Shown in pieces: positions 33,897 to 45,704 of a stretch of 64,000 nucleotides of DNA (the first letter of the stretch is position 1; every line of letters begins with the position of its first letter). The translations under genes and the position numbers were made by a program. The stretch is from Ustilaginoidea virens (lineage: Eukaryota > Ascomycota > Sordariomycetes > Hypocreales > Clavicipitaceae). The DNA lies in contig NC_057319.1 in NCBI RefSeq assembly GCF_000687475.1, positions 3,524,001 through 3,588,000 on the forward strand, given 5' to 3'. The notes beneath the pieces are model-generated. The model saw only the letters and a list, made by a program, of their open reading frames with translations. It made no database searches and had not been told where the DNA came from.

Positions 33897-35078
33897 AGGG
33901 AAGGTCTTACCAAAACCTATAACTTCCTAATATCTGTGCAAATTGCACGTGGGTCAAGGCTGTAGGTTCGAATCCTGGTCAGATCATTAGTAACCAACCA
34001 CACCCAAACCCAGTAGCTAAGCTCTAAAAAGTGCTATAATGGGGTTATGCACTTAAGAAATATTCCCTTAATGTAGTGAAGTGTATCAGCTTACTACCTA
34101 TTGACCTAGCTAGCAAAACTAGGGGGTGTATCGCAGTACATAATACCCAATAAAGTCACACATTGTGTGGCGTCACACTTTTGGTGCAACAGTTATAAGC
34201 CCGGTTTGCACCCGGTAAATCGCTTTATTCTATCTATTTTATCCTATCGATTTCTCTCCGACTATTATTCGCATGCATTTATTGCCAGCTGCACGCCAAC
34301 AAATTACCAGCTGGTCCGACGGATTGCCAGCTGCTTCCCCCTTTTTATTATGCACGCAAACAGCTGCACATTAACATTAGCCAGCTGCACGCAGCTGTGC
34401 CTTGGTTGCAAGAGTGCAATTACGCATTCTATGCAATATCAATCTTTTCTTGCTGCTATATTTCTTATACCTCTGTGCTAATACTGTTACTAGGACCGTA
34501 TAAACGCGTGATAAATAGCGTGCAAATCTGCACAATCGCGCAAATTCTATCACTTTATTCCGACCTTCGCCGCGTAATAGGCATACCGACTGCTTACCTG
34601 CGCACCTTCTATTATATCGTCGCTATCTTGCCAGACGATTTTCTACGATTAAATATTCTTTCCGACAAAGAAATCAGCCTCGTGCAAAAGTTCTGCTAGG
34701 GCACCCGTGATGCCATACAAATTGCTAGTGCAAGGCATAGCCCAAAAGAACGCAGCAGTGCCGACATATTTGCCTACGCGAAACATTTCTTCTGACTTAG
34801 GAAGCCGGCAAGCGACTTTTAACTACTAAGGCCGGAAGACCATAAGTGTGGTATATTGTGACTGGATTAACCACCTGGATTGATCCCTTTTGCCTAGGAC
34901 TATTTACCGGGACTATTTTGCCCTTTGGATTTACTTGGACCTTTATCCGTTGGATTTTCTTTGACTAAGGCTAGGTTGTTATTCTTTCCTATTATTATTC
35001 TTTCCTATCTACCTTACCTATCTTACCTATCCTGCCTTTCCTACCTATTCCACTATAGCTACCAATACCGACCTGGGG
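33897..35078 (+). other. Long leader of C with unusual pieces
   Basis: 1.2 kb without a recognisable protein. It contains ggttcgaatcc (33965-33975), a perfect match to a tRNA B-box/T-loop consensus, but no convincing cloverleaf. Then comes a purine run aggggg (34121-34126), followed by a 65-bp TGTAT...CAACA block (34127-34191) and a second primer-site-like gttataagcccgg (34192-34204). At 34280-34400 cagctgcacgc-like units recur. Pyrimidine-rich cttacctatc repeats (34995-35050) lie just before gag. Confidence 0.6.
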
Positions 35079-38000
35079 AACCCGGCAAACTTCCAACTGC
35101 TAGGCAATAAAGACTAGTTTAAATAGATCTCGATTATTGAGAAGTTTGCAGTCAACGAAAATATCTGGGCCTATATCAACCCTTCTATGCAAGATAGGCC
35201 TACTTTATAATAACCCATTAAGCCTACTGCTTCTACTATTAAGCCTCATACTTCCTCTATCTTTAACCTCGACGATTCTGATTTTGCTAGGTTATAGTAT
35301 ATAACGAATGTCTATAGGACTGCCCTATAGGATTATAAGGATAAGAAAAAGGCTCTTATTAATATCTAACGTTGGATTATCGCAACTATAGGCAACTACT
35401 ACGATACCATAAGCCAGGAGAATAATATTGCCGCACAGCTATACCTATTAAAATAACGCTTGTAGCCCACCACTTGGGACCATAAAAAAGATATCCGCCA
35501 ACGCTATACAGCTATACTGTAAAGTCCTAATAGGACTAAGATATCCAGCTGGATTACTTCCTATAAGAAAGTCCTTGCAGAAGCTATTAATATCAATATA
35601 CTAGATATATAAGGACTCCAACTAACCTAGGATTTTATCGACGCTATGGAATCTATTGCACTAGCCTTTTCTAATTATTGGAAGAATAGAATTAAGGAAA
35701 AGCAATGTAATAACAAAAAAGGATAGGAGAAGAAGATACCCAACAGTTATTATATTAGTGATTTATTCGAGCAAGAGTTTGCCTTACAACAACAAAGAGC
35801 ATAAGGTGCCTTTGCCTCTTTCCAGGATATAGATACCAATAAAAATCAACAAAAAACAACTAACATTACCAAGCCAAAACAACCATACATTTATGGCCTT
35901 TTACATCGCTGGGAAGATTATTATATTTTAAACCAGCAAAAGGCGCCCAAAGATTGGAAGCCCAATACCACTATACTTAATAAAATCTAATCCAAGTTTT
36001 CATCTGATCAGCGCTTTAAGGATATAGTTATCAAAGCATTACAAGCGAAAAGAATCACGATTAATCCTATTGTATTACAGCCACCCTCTCCTTCTACATC
36101 ACTTGGAATTGCGTTTACTAGCAAGGATAGTAATACATTATACAACCTTATGCAACCCGAACCGACTATATCGTCAATGACTATTACCAGCCCACAGGCA
36201 AGCCCACAGGCATCCCTATCTATTACCAGCCCATAGGCATCCCTATCTATTACCAGCCTATAGGCATCTCTCTTAACTACACCCTATCCACTTAAAGATT
36301 CCTGGATACTAGATAGTAGCTCTAATACTTACATCACCAATAATAAGGACCGGTTACTAGATTATATTCTAAATATCGAGCCTGAAATAGTATTTGCTAG
36401 TAAATCTAATCCTTTTATACTAGGATATAGAAGAGTGCGATTAAATACTAATAAAGGCATCTTCGAGCTACTACACATAGCATATATACCGACGTTTCAT
36501 ACTAATATGGCAAGCTTAGAACGATTTATGCGTGCGAATTACCACTAGAACTCACAGACTGGCTAGATTACACACAATAAGAACCATTTATTTTATACCA
36601 ACCGGATATTTAGCCAGCAGGTTATTAAGTATAGCGAAGTCGCTGTTGCTGCCACTACTACTACTACTGAGGATACTATAGTATCTTACCCTTCTGACGA
36701 TACTATAGTATCTTGCCCTTTTATATCTAGTACCTCTAAGGATACTACACCGCCTTTATCTATTATTAGTAGGGAAGACCCTACTATATCAGATAAAAAT
36801 ATGCCTCTATCAATTAACAATTCTGCGGCTACATAATATATATCATCTCATCCCATTCCAACCACTATAGCGCCCGCTACAGCAGTAGCTATCTCGAAGG
36901 ATACCCATAATGCGTCTGCCTTGGAAGCTACGGCTACGATATGGCATAAGCGATTAGGCCACCCTAATAAAGAAGCCTTAGAAAGAATAGTCCAGTCGAC
37001 TACCAGCGCTAAAATTAAGGGATTACTTACTATTGATTGTGAGTAGTGCTCACTATATAAGGCCACTAGGATTATTAGCTGGCAGCCCCATCTATTTAGC
37101 CTAAGACCTTTCTGGCGGGTATATATTGATATATTTATACTGGACCAAGCTTATAATAGTGCTGTTGCAGTACTATTACTATAGGATGATGATACTAAAT
37201 TTATCTTCTATTATCCTTTATATTCTAGGACCCAATCGGAAATCCTAGGAAAGCTAGCAGACCTTAACAACTATTTATAGCGCCAGTGGAACCTTGCTAT
37301 CTCTATTGTTTATCGCGATAACGACCCTGCTTTCTAGCAATAATACTACAATTGGAAGACATCCTTAGGTATAGAGGATAAAGTCATAGCGCTTTATACC
37401 TTAGCCTAAAACGGCCTAGCTAAACACTCAGGGGGTATTATAGGGACTAAAGCTAGGACCTTACGATTAGCTGCTAACCTACCTGAAGATCTATAGCCAG
37501 AGCTGTAGAAAGCCGCAACCTTCTTATATAATCGCACACCACAATAAGGCCTTTAATGGATTACACCACATCAACGACTTCATTCCTGGCTAGCTAATAA
37601 CGCTAAGGATACCCAATATACTAACCCTAGGCCTTCTATATCATTCCTCAAGGCTTACGGTTGTAAGGCCTATCCATTAATAACAACAGCGTTAAAAGGC
37701 ACTAATCGACGAGAATTAAAGCTAGCACTACACGCTGAGATAGGATATTTAGTAGGTTACGATTCTACTAATATCTATCGTGTGTGGATTCCCGACCCTT
37801 ATAAAGTACGACGAATTCGCGATATTACCTTTGATGAAAATAGTTACTATAATGGTAAATCCGCCGCTATACCACAACGACTTGAAATACAATTACCATA
37901 ATATATCGACAACGCATCTGAGTATGAGGATATAGACAAGCTCTATATGTCTCACCCTTCTACTACTGTTATACCTGTTCCTACTACCCAGCCTTTAATG

Positions 38001-39878
38001 CCTAGCCCAACCTTACCTAGCCTAACCTTACTTTCGACTTCTATACCCACTAGTGAACAAGCTGTTCCTAGTAAACAATAATATCTTACAGTCCAGCTAC
38101 CTACCCTAGCTTCTACATATCCTTCTAAAGAAAGTGCTGAGACTAGTCCTATACTACGAAGGTCAGCTAGGCTGGCTAGTAAAAATGCTTCTAGTACGGC
38201 TTTTATTAGCAGTTTTTTTCTAGGCACTAAGGAACGCCTATACCGATCATCCCTATCGCCTGAACCTAGGTTTTAGAAAGACCTAAAAGGTCACCATTTC
38301 GAACCAGAATTTAAAGAGGCCGCAAAGAGCGAATTCTGCGATAATTAGAATAAAGGAACCTTCAAGCCTACACAACTATCAGACCTTCCTAATAATTATA
38401 AGCCTATACCACTTACGTGGGTATTTAAATACAAGTGTGATAAACACAGCTTTCTTACTAAATTTAAAGCCCGAATTTGTGTGCGTGGTGATCTTCAACC
38501 TTACAGTGATAAAGAGACCTATGCCGCTATACTAACTGCTAAATCCTTCCAAATCTTAGTAGCTATTATAACGAAGTTCGACCTTAACACTATATAAATG
38601 GATGCTGTATCGGTATTTACCAACAGCCTATAAGACGAAGTCGTCTATATCGATTATCCGGATGGATTTAAAAGACCTAGATGGGCACTATTATTACAAC
38701 GCGCCTTATATGGTCTTCGCAGGTCCCCTTACCTATGGCAATAAGAGCTTTTATCAACCCTTAAATCCCTCGACCTTACTCTTATTACAGAAGACCCTTG
38801 CATTATGATTACTACTACTGTAGTAGTCTTTTATTTTGTAGATGATATAGTAGTACTATTTCAACTAAAGAATCGTCCTAAAGCAGAATCCCTCGTCAAT
38901 AAATTAAAAGCAGCCTATAAAATGAAGGACCTTGGTACTCTGAAATAGTTCCTAGGTATCCGAATTATACGGCATCGGCCTACTAAGACCTGGCTATTGC
39001 AAGACTCTTATATGGAAAAGCTTGCGCACGACTTCTTAAAAGGAAGAAATATTACACATAAAAACTATCCAATTCTAGAACAGCCTCTTAATAAATATAC
39101 TGGTATCGCTACAGCACACGAGATATACCAGTACTAAAAGCTTATGGGCTCTATAAATTACCCAACCACTATGACCCGACCTGATACTGCTATAGCAGTC
39201 TCCCGCCTTTCAGAATATCTACATAACCCTTCTCCTTACCATTACCTACTAGCCATAGGGGTCACAATGTACCTCTATATCACACGTTACTTAGCTATTC
39301 AATATACTGCCATACAATAACCAAGTGATGATATCCAGCAGCAACCATCTACTAAAGAGCTATTAATATCTTCTGATGCTGCTTTTGCCGATGATAAAGA
39401 GACCCGAAAGTCTACCTAGGGCTCTTTCTTCAGCCTATTTGGCGGACCTATTGGTTGGGAAGCCACTAAACAACACACCGTTACCACATCTTCCACCGAA
39501 GCAGAGCTACTAGCACTATCATCAACTGCTAAGACTACTATATCTATAACCCGTCTTATGGAACAACTAGGACTTAAGCTTGATCATAAGGTTACTATTG
39601 AGTGTGATAACCTACAAGCTATACGCCTAGTAACAACAATAATGCCCCATATTAACACTGCATTAAAGCATGTTGATATCCACAACAGCTGGCTGCGATA
39701 AGCTTATCAGCAGGGTTTATTCGACCTGACTTATATCCCTACTAATAATATAGTAGCGGATGGGCTTACAAAGGCTCTTATAGGTCAACGATTTACTACC
39801 TTCCGTAACCAACTAGGCTTAGTAGATATTGAGGACCTAGTACGAAAAACAGAAGATGACGAGAGTGATACCGACTAG
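35079..39878 (+). pseudogene. RIP-broken gag-pol polyprotein of C (Ty1/copia)
   Basis: A single frame runs to TAG at 39876 with no frameshift, but with several dozen TAG/TAA stops. The start is uncertain; gag similarity begins near 35060 (IWAYINP at ~35157). In order: gag, protease-like region (WILDSSSNTYITNN, ~36304), pre-integrase WHKRLGHPNKEAL (~36943), integrase (YIDIFILD ~37119; YRDNDPAF ~37315). The expected Glu of the third catalytic motif reads as Lys (GLAKHSGG, ~37415). Then RT with LYGLRRSP (~38707) and intact YFVDD (38832-38846), and RNase H (SSDAAFADDKETRKST, ~39370; SSTEAELLAL, ~39490). It is more recognisable than A and B because fewer codons changed. Confidence 0.92.
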
Positions 39879-39906
39879 CTAGATAGAGCTATATTCTAGC
39901 CTATCT

Positions 39907-39915
39907 AGGGGGGTA
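39907..39915 (+). other. Polypurine tract of C
   Basis: aggggggta immediately before the 3' LTR. Confidence 0.8.
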
Positions 39916-40468
39916 TATCAGAATGAAATTATTTATTGTTATTTTATTTTATTATTTTTGGATATCTATCGCCGACAATTTCTACGCATCGCCGCATCAT
40001 CAGATTGAGAAAGATATTAAGTATTCAGTACTTATAATTATATGGCGGCTGCTAGTAAAGTTGAGTACCCAGTACTTACACACATTCCCTCACGCGCAAA
40101 CATATGATGCATCACAAATTAATCACACCACTTTATCGTCGCAAATCTCGATGCACTACAAATGCACATTTCGCCACATATCTATGATATCACAGTATGG
40201 TCACGATATTCACGTCAGATTGATTTCACTAGGGATGTTCTATATTGGAATATTATGTATTTAAATCCCTAGATATTCCTACCCAAATAGTGGGAAGGAA
40301 GGAGGTATGCATGCAAGCAAGTATGCAGAATTAATGCATATTAGATTGTCCCTACGCCTTAGTCTCGTATCTTATCTGTGCCGTTACTTTACCTTACTGC
40401 GATTTTACCATTCCACTGCCTTTATCCTTTACATACTGCATTATCTTAGCAGGCAAAAACGTTTGACA
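39916..40468 (+). repeat. 3' LTR of C (553 bp)
   Basis: Starts TATCAG (TGTCAG with G to A) and ends GTTTGACA, followed by agtaa. Same length as the 5' LTR, with about seven transitions between them. Confidence 0.95.
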
Positions 40469-40473
40469 AGTAA

Positions 40474-43400
40474 GAGCAAGGATAATCCTCTATATTAGTA
40501 GGATCGAAGTAGAGGCATAGGTCTCTATAAAATCTTGCCTAGATATCTATATAAAGTCTTTAATAACTAATCGTGCCTTATATTTAACCGGGTTATTATT
40601 CGTATCTTTCTTAACGCGAAAAACAGGCCGGTTATACAATATTTTCCTACTAGTAGGAATACTAATCTTAAGAATAAATTAGAAGATATTTAAATCGATT
40701 AATTATTCGAATTCCGAAAATAAGGCCTTAACCTAGCTATCTTTATGTGGGTTATATAAGACTTCCTTCTAGCTATTAGGCATACCTTTTGGGGCCCGTT
40801 TTACAGCCTTTACCTTACAGCAGATATCGTGCATTTATTAGTAAAAGGCATAGGAAGGGTGGAAATCCTATATAGAAGCCTCTAGGGGGCTGCCTAGGTA
40901 TCTAAAAATCTGGTCGTTTTTCGGCTGGGTGGGTGGGAAAGTACCCTATTGGTTAGTCTATAGGTCAGACTATTAGTCAGACTATTGGTCGTTAGTCTGT
41001 AGGTCTAAAAGTAACCAATAGTATCTATAACCTAGGATATCTTGTACGTCTCGTATCTATAGCTATATTCTTCCTCGAATTCTACCCCTAGTAGCCGTAA
41101 CCTAGTATAGCTAAATAAGCACCTTTTCTAATACTCGAAACATTTTCTCCTATAGTCTCTTATTTAAGGCGATATTTAGACTCTCGAATTTCAGATATTC
41201 TAATATAGGTAGCGTTTTACTATAGCGAAATGCTGCATTTATTAGAAAGCCAGGCGAAAAGGCAGAATCTATTATATCGGAAAGTCGCAGAAAATCAGTA
41301 TGTGTGGGGCTTTGAGATTCGGACCACTAAAAATTTATTATATAGGGCAAGTCAGAATTTTCACTTATGTGGGTTATACCTACTTTTGTGACGGATTTGG
41401 AAAATCTCTAAGATTAAGATTCCTAGTGATAAGAACTTTCTGCATTTCCTAGTATTTGCAGCCTTTTTATATAGGAAAAGGCTGCATTTTCCTTAGCCGG
41501 TGAAAGCAGACTATCTTACCTAAGCTAAAAAGCTAAGTTAGGCTAAAGCGATTTAGAATTAAAAGACGGCAAATTACTAGGAAATATTGTAGAGTGCTAT
41601 AGCGGGCTAATTAGTGGTAGGCCTACTAGTTATAGTAGGCCTATGGCCTATTATAGATCCGTATGCTATATTAGGCCTATTAGTTGTGGTGGGCCTATAG
41701 GCTGTATTAGATCCGTAGCCTATAGTAGGCTTATGCCTTCGACTAGGCTTATATCGTCGGTCTTAAACGAAATAAGCATATTTAGGCGAGGCGACTTCTA
41801 AATAGGCTCTTCTAGAGCTATTTAGTCGTTATTTACCCCATCTAAATTAGAAGGCGGTTAGAAATCAAAAGTGCCCTTTAGGCTACTTAAAATAGGGCCT
41901 ATACCTTTATTTTAGTAGGTAAAAGTAATCAAAGAGGTCTTAGTAACGACCCAGCGATATAGGATATAGACAAGGTAGGTGCTATTACCTAGCGTAGCTA
42001 GTAACCTACCTGACTCGGTCTAGGGGGCTAGCTTATAGCTAATAACCCGTTTTTCTAGAGGGATTAGTACCTCTATAGCCGCACTAATAGCCCTAAAGCT
42101 AGTAAGGTCGGGTAGGTAGTAATATATAATTTCTAGAAAATCCTTTTTTAATTCCTCGAAAGGTAATAAGGAACGGTTTATAACTACTATTAGATTTACT
42201 AAGGTAATAATACTAAGAATTACTATAGACTAAAGGTAAGAAGGTAACCGAGACCAAAGCATAATAGCTTTAAGTCGGTTAATAATAACCCATATAGAGC
42301 GTTCTGCTAACCTATTTTGCTTATAAATGTAAAGGGAAGAGGTTAAAAAATCTATACCCTTAAGAGCTAGCCAGGCTATGATAATATTGTTGATTTCTTT
42401 ACCACTATTATAGTAGAATTTAATAGCTGATTTGCCGTAGCGATTCCTAAGACTTTAGAAGAACCCCTATAATATTAAGAATACTATAGGTCCTTCTTTA
42501 TTGGGTAATAAATGCACCTAATAGAAGCATAATTTCCGGTTAATTAAGATGAGGCAAATAGGGCATTTATTATATAGTAGAGGGTTGATTTAGAAGATAT
42601 CGCCCTTTATAATATCCAAATAATGTATAGGGTCTGGTATAGCCCTTAATATAAAACGCCGAACTAATTTTACCCTTTTATAGGCGATACAGTTAAAATC
42701 AGAATCCTTTACCTTACTGAGATTAGATAACCCTATAGTTGATGCATAGGTTTTCTTTAAAAGTTGGATTCCGATGTGCCTAAACTGGATATACTAAAGT
42801 CCGGCTAATAATAGCAGCTTTTAATATTCTGTATTAGCAGCTGGTATTAGGGCAGGGTTGAGGGCAACCGGGGCCCTCTATGGTGGTTAGGCTGTATTAG
42901 GAATAGCAGCCTCTATTGGTACCACCGAAAAACCAGGACTAACTAGTAGGTCAGCTAGTAGGATTTCTTACGAATTAGCTGGTGGAAGTAGAAGGTCTAA
43001 GTTAGCTAGTAGGGTAGGTAAATCCTCTGGCAGGGGATATTCCTCGTATTCTTCTAGGTTGGCTAGGGCAGGTATTTCGACTGAGATATTATATATATCC
43101 AGTTGATTTTGGCTGGTATAGTATAAAAACGGCGAATCTACTCCTTTTTATTATAAAAAGAAGCTATACTTTTTAAAATTAAGAAGCCCAATACACTTAT
43201 TATTGCTGTTAACTAGGCTTTAGCCCTAAATACTGCCACGATTCAGATAGTATTTAATGCTATTAAAGATATTAATATTAAAAGCTGGTATAAAGAGGGC
43301 GTTAGTCAGCTCTAAGGTGCCCTACTAAGGTGGGTTAGTGGCCTATAGCACGGTAAAACGCGCTATGCCCTACCTACTGGGCTTAATTGGGCCACTACCT

Positions 43401-44875
43401 ATGCTGATGACTGGTCTATTTCCGGTATAATATTAGAAGTAGGTAAAGTGCTTTTTATCGTTAATAATATACACTATAGAACCAGTATCGTAGAGTAAAG
43501 AATTTATTGGTGTTTTCCTACCGGATTATATACTATAGCTAATAGCTAGAAATTGCATATATTTGCGGTCCTAGAAGGAAGAATAGGCTGTCTTACTGGG
43601 TATAAGACTTAGAGTATTATAATTCCTTAGTATAAAAAAATTAATAGTCTTTTCGTCGGTCTTTTATAGGGTATCTGCTTTATTAGCTAAATCTTTCTTT
43701 TCTTTCTTCTTTTTATTTTCCGGCTTACCTTATATAGCTGAAGAAGACCCTTATTATTAGGTAGAAGAAGACCCCTGTTTCTTTTTGTTGGCATTAGTGG
43801 TAGTATTTTTACTACCCTTGCTAGTATTATTACTAGCCGGCTTGCTACTATTATTAGCGTTAGTAGCGGCACCCTTAACCTTTGCGAGGTAGGTAGTAGC
43901 CCTTGCTACTAATAATCCTTTAATGCGTTATTCTTCTAATAAATCAACTATATAAAATTGCAGGTTAATATTTGATGTATTTCCCTAAGTATAGGCGATT
44001 CTTATTATTATGCGGTGCTATTCTGCCTACTAAAAAAAGACCCCTTCTATAGTATATAAATACTGGCTGATTTAGTCGAAAGGTTGTATATAGGAGCCTA
44101 AAATTTGCAGCCTAGATAGGTAGCTATTAAAGGAGGCGTTAAAAGATTCTAAGGTACCCTTATAGCCTGTAAAATTTAGTTGATAGAAGGCAGGGTATAG
44201 GTGGGTCCGCTATACGTCTGATGAGTGAGAATACTATTTAGTGAGTAATATAAAGGCTGACTCTAGGTTAGTGCACTAGTTAATAGCGGCAGCTAGTCCT
44301 TCTGTGCAACTATTCTTAATAAGTAATAGTAAAAGTACTTACTTTAAGTCGTTAAATTTGCTAGTAATAGAAGGATCTTCGATAAATTTAGCGATATTAA
44401 GTACCCTAAATTGAATTATAAGGGCCTGTTTTTATTGGTCGAAGTTAGATACCCCCCTTAGCTTTTAGGATTCCTAGAATCCATTAGCTGTTTTAGCTAG
44501 TTCCTTAATAGCTATAGCGTTAATTTAGCTGCTAATGCTGGATAGAACCGGCAGGGGTTGCTACTAGGCTTTAGGTAGTAATAGTGGATTATTTCCTTTA
44601 CCCACAGGGGTTTAGAAGGTATCTATATCTATTATATCCTGGGATGGTGGGCTAGTAGTAGGCTTGATTAGTCTGTCTACTAAGGTGCCTACCTTATTAG
44701 CTAAAAAATCGATTTTAGAATTAATTCGATTAAATTTATAGTTGAATTCTTTTTTTATTTCCTATTAATCTTCCCTAAGCTAGGCAATTTCCTGGTCATT
44801 ATCAGATTCTTCTACCTCTGCCGTATTAGGAACTTAGTAGCTTGGGTTATTAGCAGGAATGTTCTGACTGGCTAT
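40474..44875 (-). pseudogene. B3 gag-pol, N-terminal part (gag to RT)
   Basis: Minus strand, from former ATG (ATA at 44873-44875, then Ala-Ser-Gln) through gag, protease (~43500), integrase (~42800-42030), repetitive linker (~41600-41750) and the first part of RT (~40750-40474). It continues at 33329 beyond element C. TAG/TAA stops throughout. Collinear with B1 and B2. Confidence 0.9.
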
Positions 44876-44924
44876 TATAGGAAGAGAAAAAGTACTGGAA
44901 TATCTTAAAAATGCAAAGAAAATC

Positions 44925-45265
44925 TGTCGGAATCGCTGTCGCAAGGTGCCCAATTGGGCACATTGCGACGGATGTGCCGCGCACACCCGATGCGCACGAT
45001 GTGGCCACTTTAGCCCCTTTTGCCCCTTTACCCCTGAGCCCGGTAGGGCACGCGGGCAGTCCGGCCCGACCGCGCCGAAGCACGTGACTACGGCACGCAC
45101 AAAAAGGCCACATCGTATAATTACTCTTTTGCTTCCTTTCTTTCCTCTTAGTTAATCAGTCATAATCAAAGAAGTAATCATACTTTTAACCGGTGACCTC
45201 ACGGTACTTAATACTACGCGCGCAACCCTACATACAACTAGGTACACCTTAATGTGACACTAATA
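44925..45265 (+). repeat. 5' LTR of D3 (341 bp)
   Basis: TGTCGGAATCGCTG to gacactaata. It contains several CpG-rich stretches (e.g. gtgccgcgcacacccg) less changed than in D2. Confidence 0.93.
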
Positions 45266-45301
45266 CTAATCAGTAAAGTTAAAGTTCACTTTATAAATTA
45301 G
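45266..45301 (+). other. Hairpin at the primer-site position of D3
   Basis: ctaatcagtaaagt (45266-45279) faces actttataaattag (45288-45301). The pairing is the same as in D2, with RIP-type changes on one arm. No tRNA-like primer site is evident. Confidence 0.55.
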
Positions 45302-45704
45302 CTAGGACTAGTAAGAAGAGACGATTTGATCAAATCGTGCTAATAAGGAATATAATCTAGCCTATTTAAAGGAACGGCTATAGATATCACGAACTAAGGG
45401 ATAAACTGATTATATCTAACCTTCCCTACTCGTCTATCACGAGGAACAATCGCTAAATATCACACTGATAATGTAACAGCTAGTGAATACCATTAGTAGG
45501 CATACAAACGTAGGTTCTTATGCAAGCGACTCAGAGCCTTATAACGGTAAAGAACCTATTTACCGTTATATTTAATAGTCAAATAAGCAACCGGAATGCC
45601 TATAATATCCTGCCCGACTATTGCTTCCTTCCTTACTTCCTTCCTAACCTTCTTCCTTACTTCCTTCCTTCCTTCTTTTTATTAATTACTTCCTTCTAAT
45701 ATAT
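45302..45704 (+). other. D3 leader
   Basis: Untranslated; pyrimidine tract of cttccttac units at about 45625-45690 just before the gag start. No other feature seen. Confidence 0.6.

Larger units (their letters stand above)
33330..40468 (+). mobile_element. C: complete Ty1/copia element inserted in B3
   Basis: Two 553-bp LTRs, primer site, long leader, one gag-pol frame and polypurine tract. Perfect target duplication agtaa at 33325-33329 and 40469-40473. The empty site is visible in B2 at 26441-26460. The LTRs differ at about seven positions, all transitions, so C is young relative to its neighbours. Base composition is less eroded than in A and B. Confidence 0.97.
31902..44924 (-). mobile_element. 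B3: reversed family B element interrupted by C and by D3
   Basis: Continues the tandem. The interior is split by element C (33330-40468) in the RT region and ends at 44924, where D3 inserted in the leader (aaatc). The remaining leader and 5' LTR appear to be those at 5255-6215. Confidence 0.88.

Noticed and set aside
33955..33985. Possible tRNA gene in the C leader
   Set aside because: Only a T-loop/B-box match; no D-arm, no proper anticodon arm and no pairing acceptor stem.
34167..34699. Two overlapping open frames of about 100 codons in the C leader
   Set aside because: No similarity to element proteins, different phases, and upstream of gag. Their length is within chance for this less eroded stretch.
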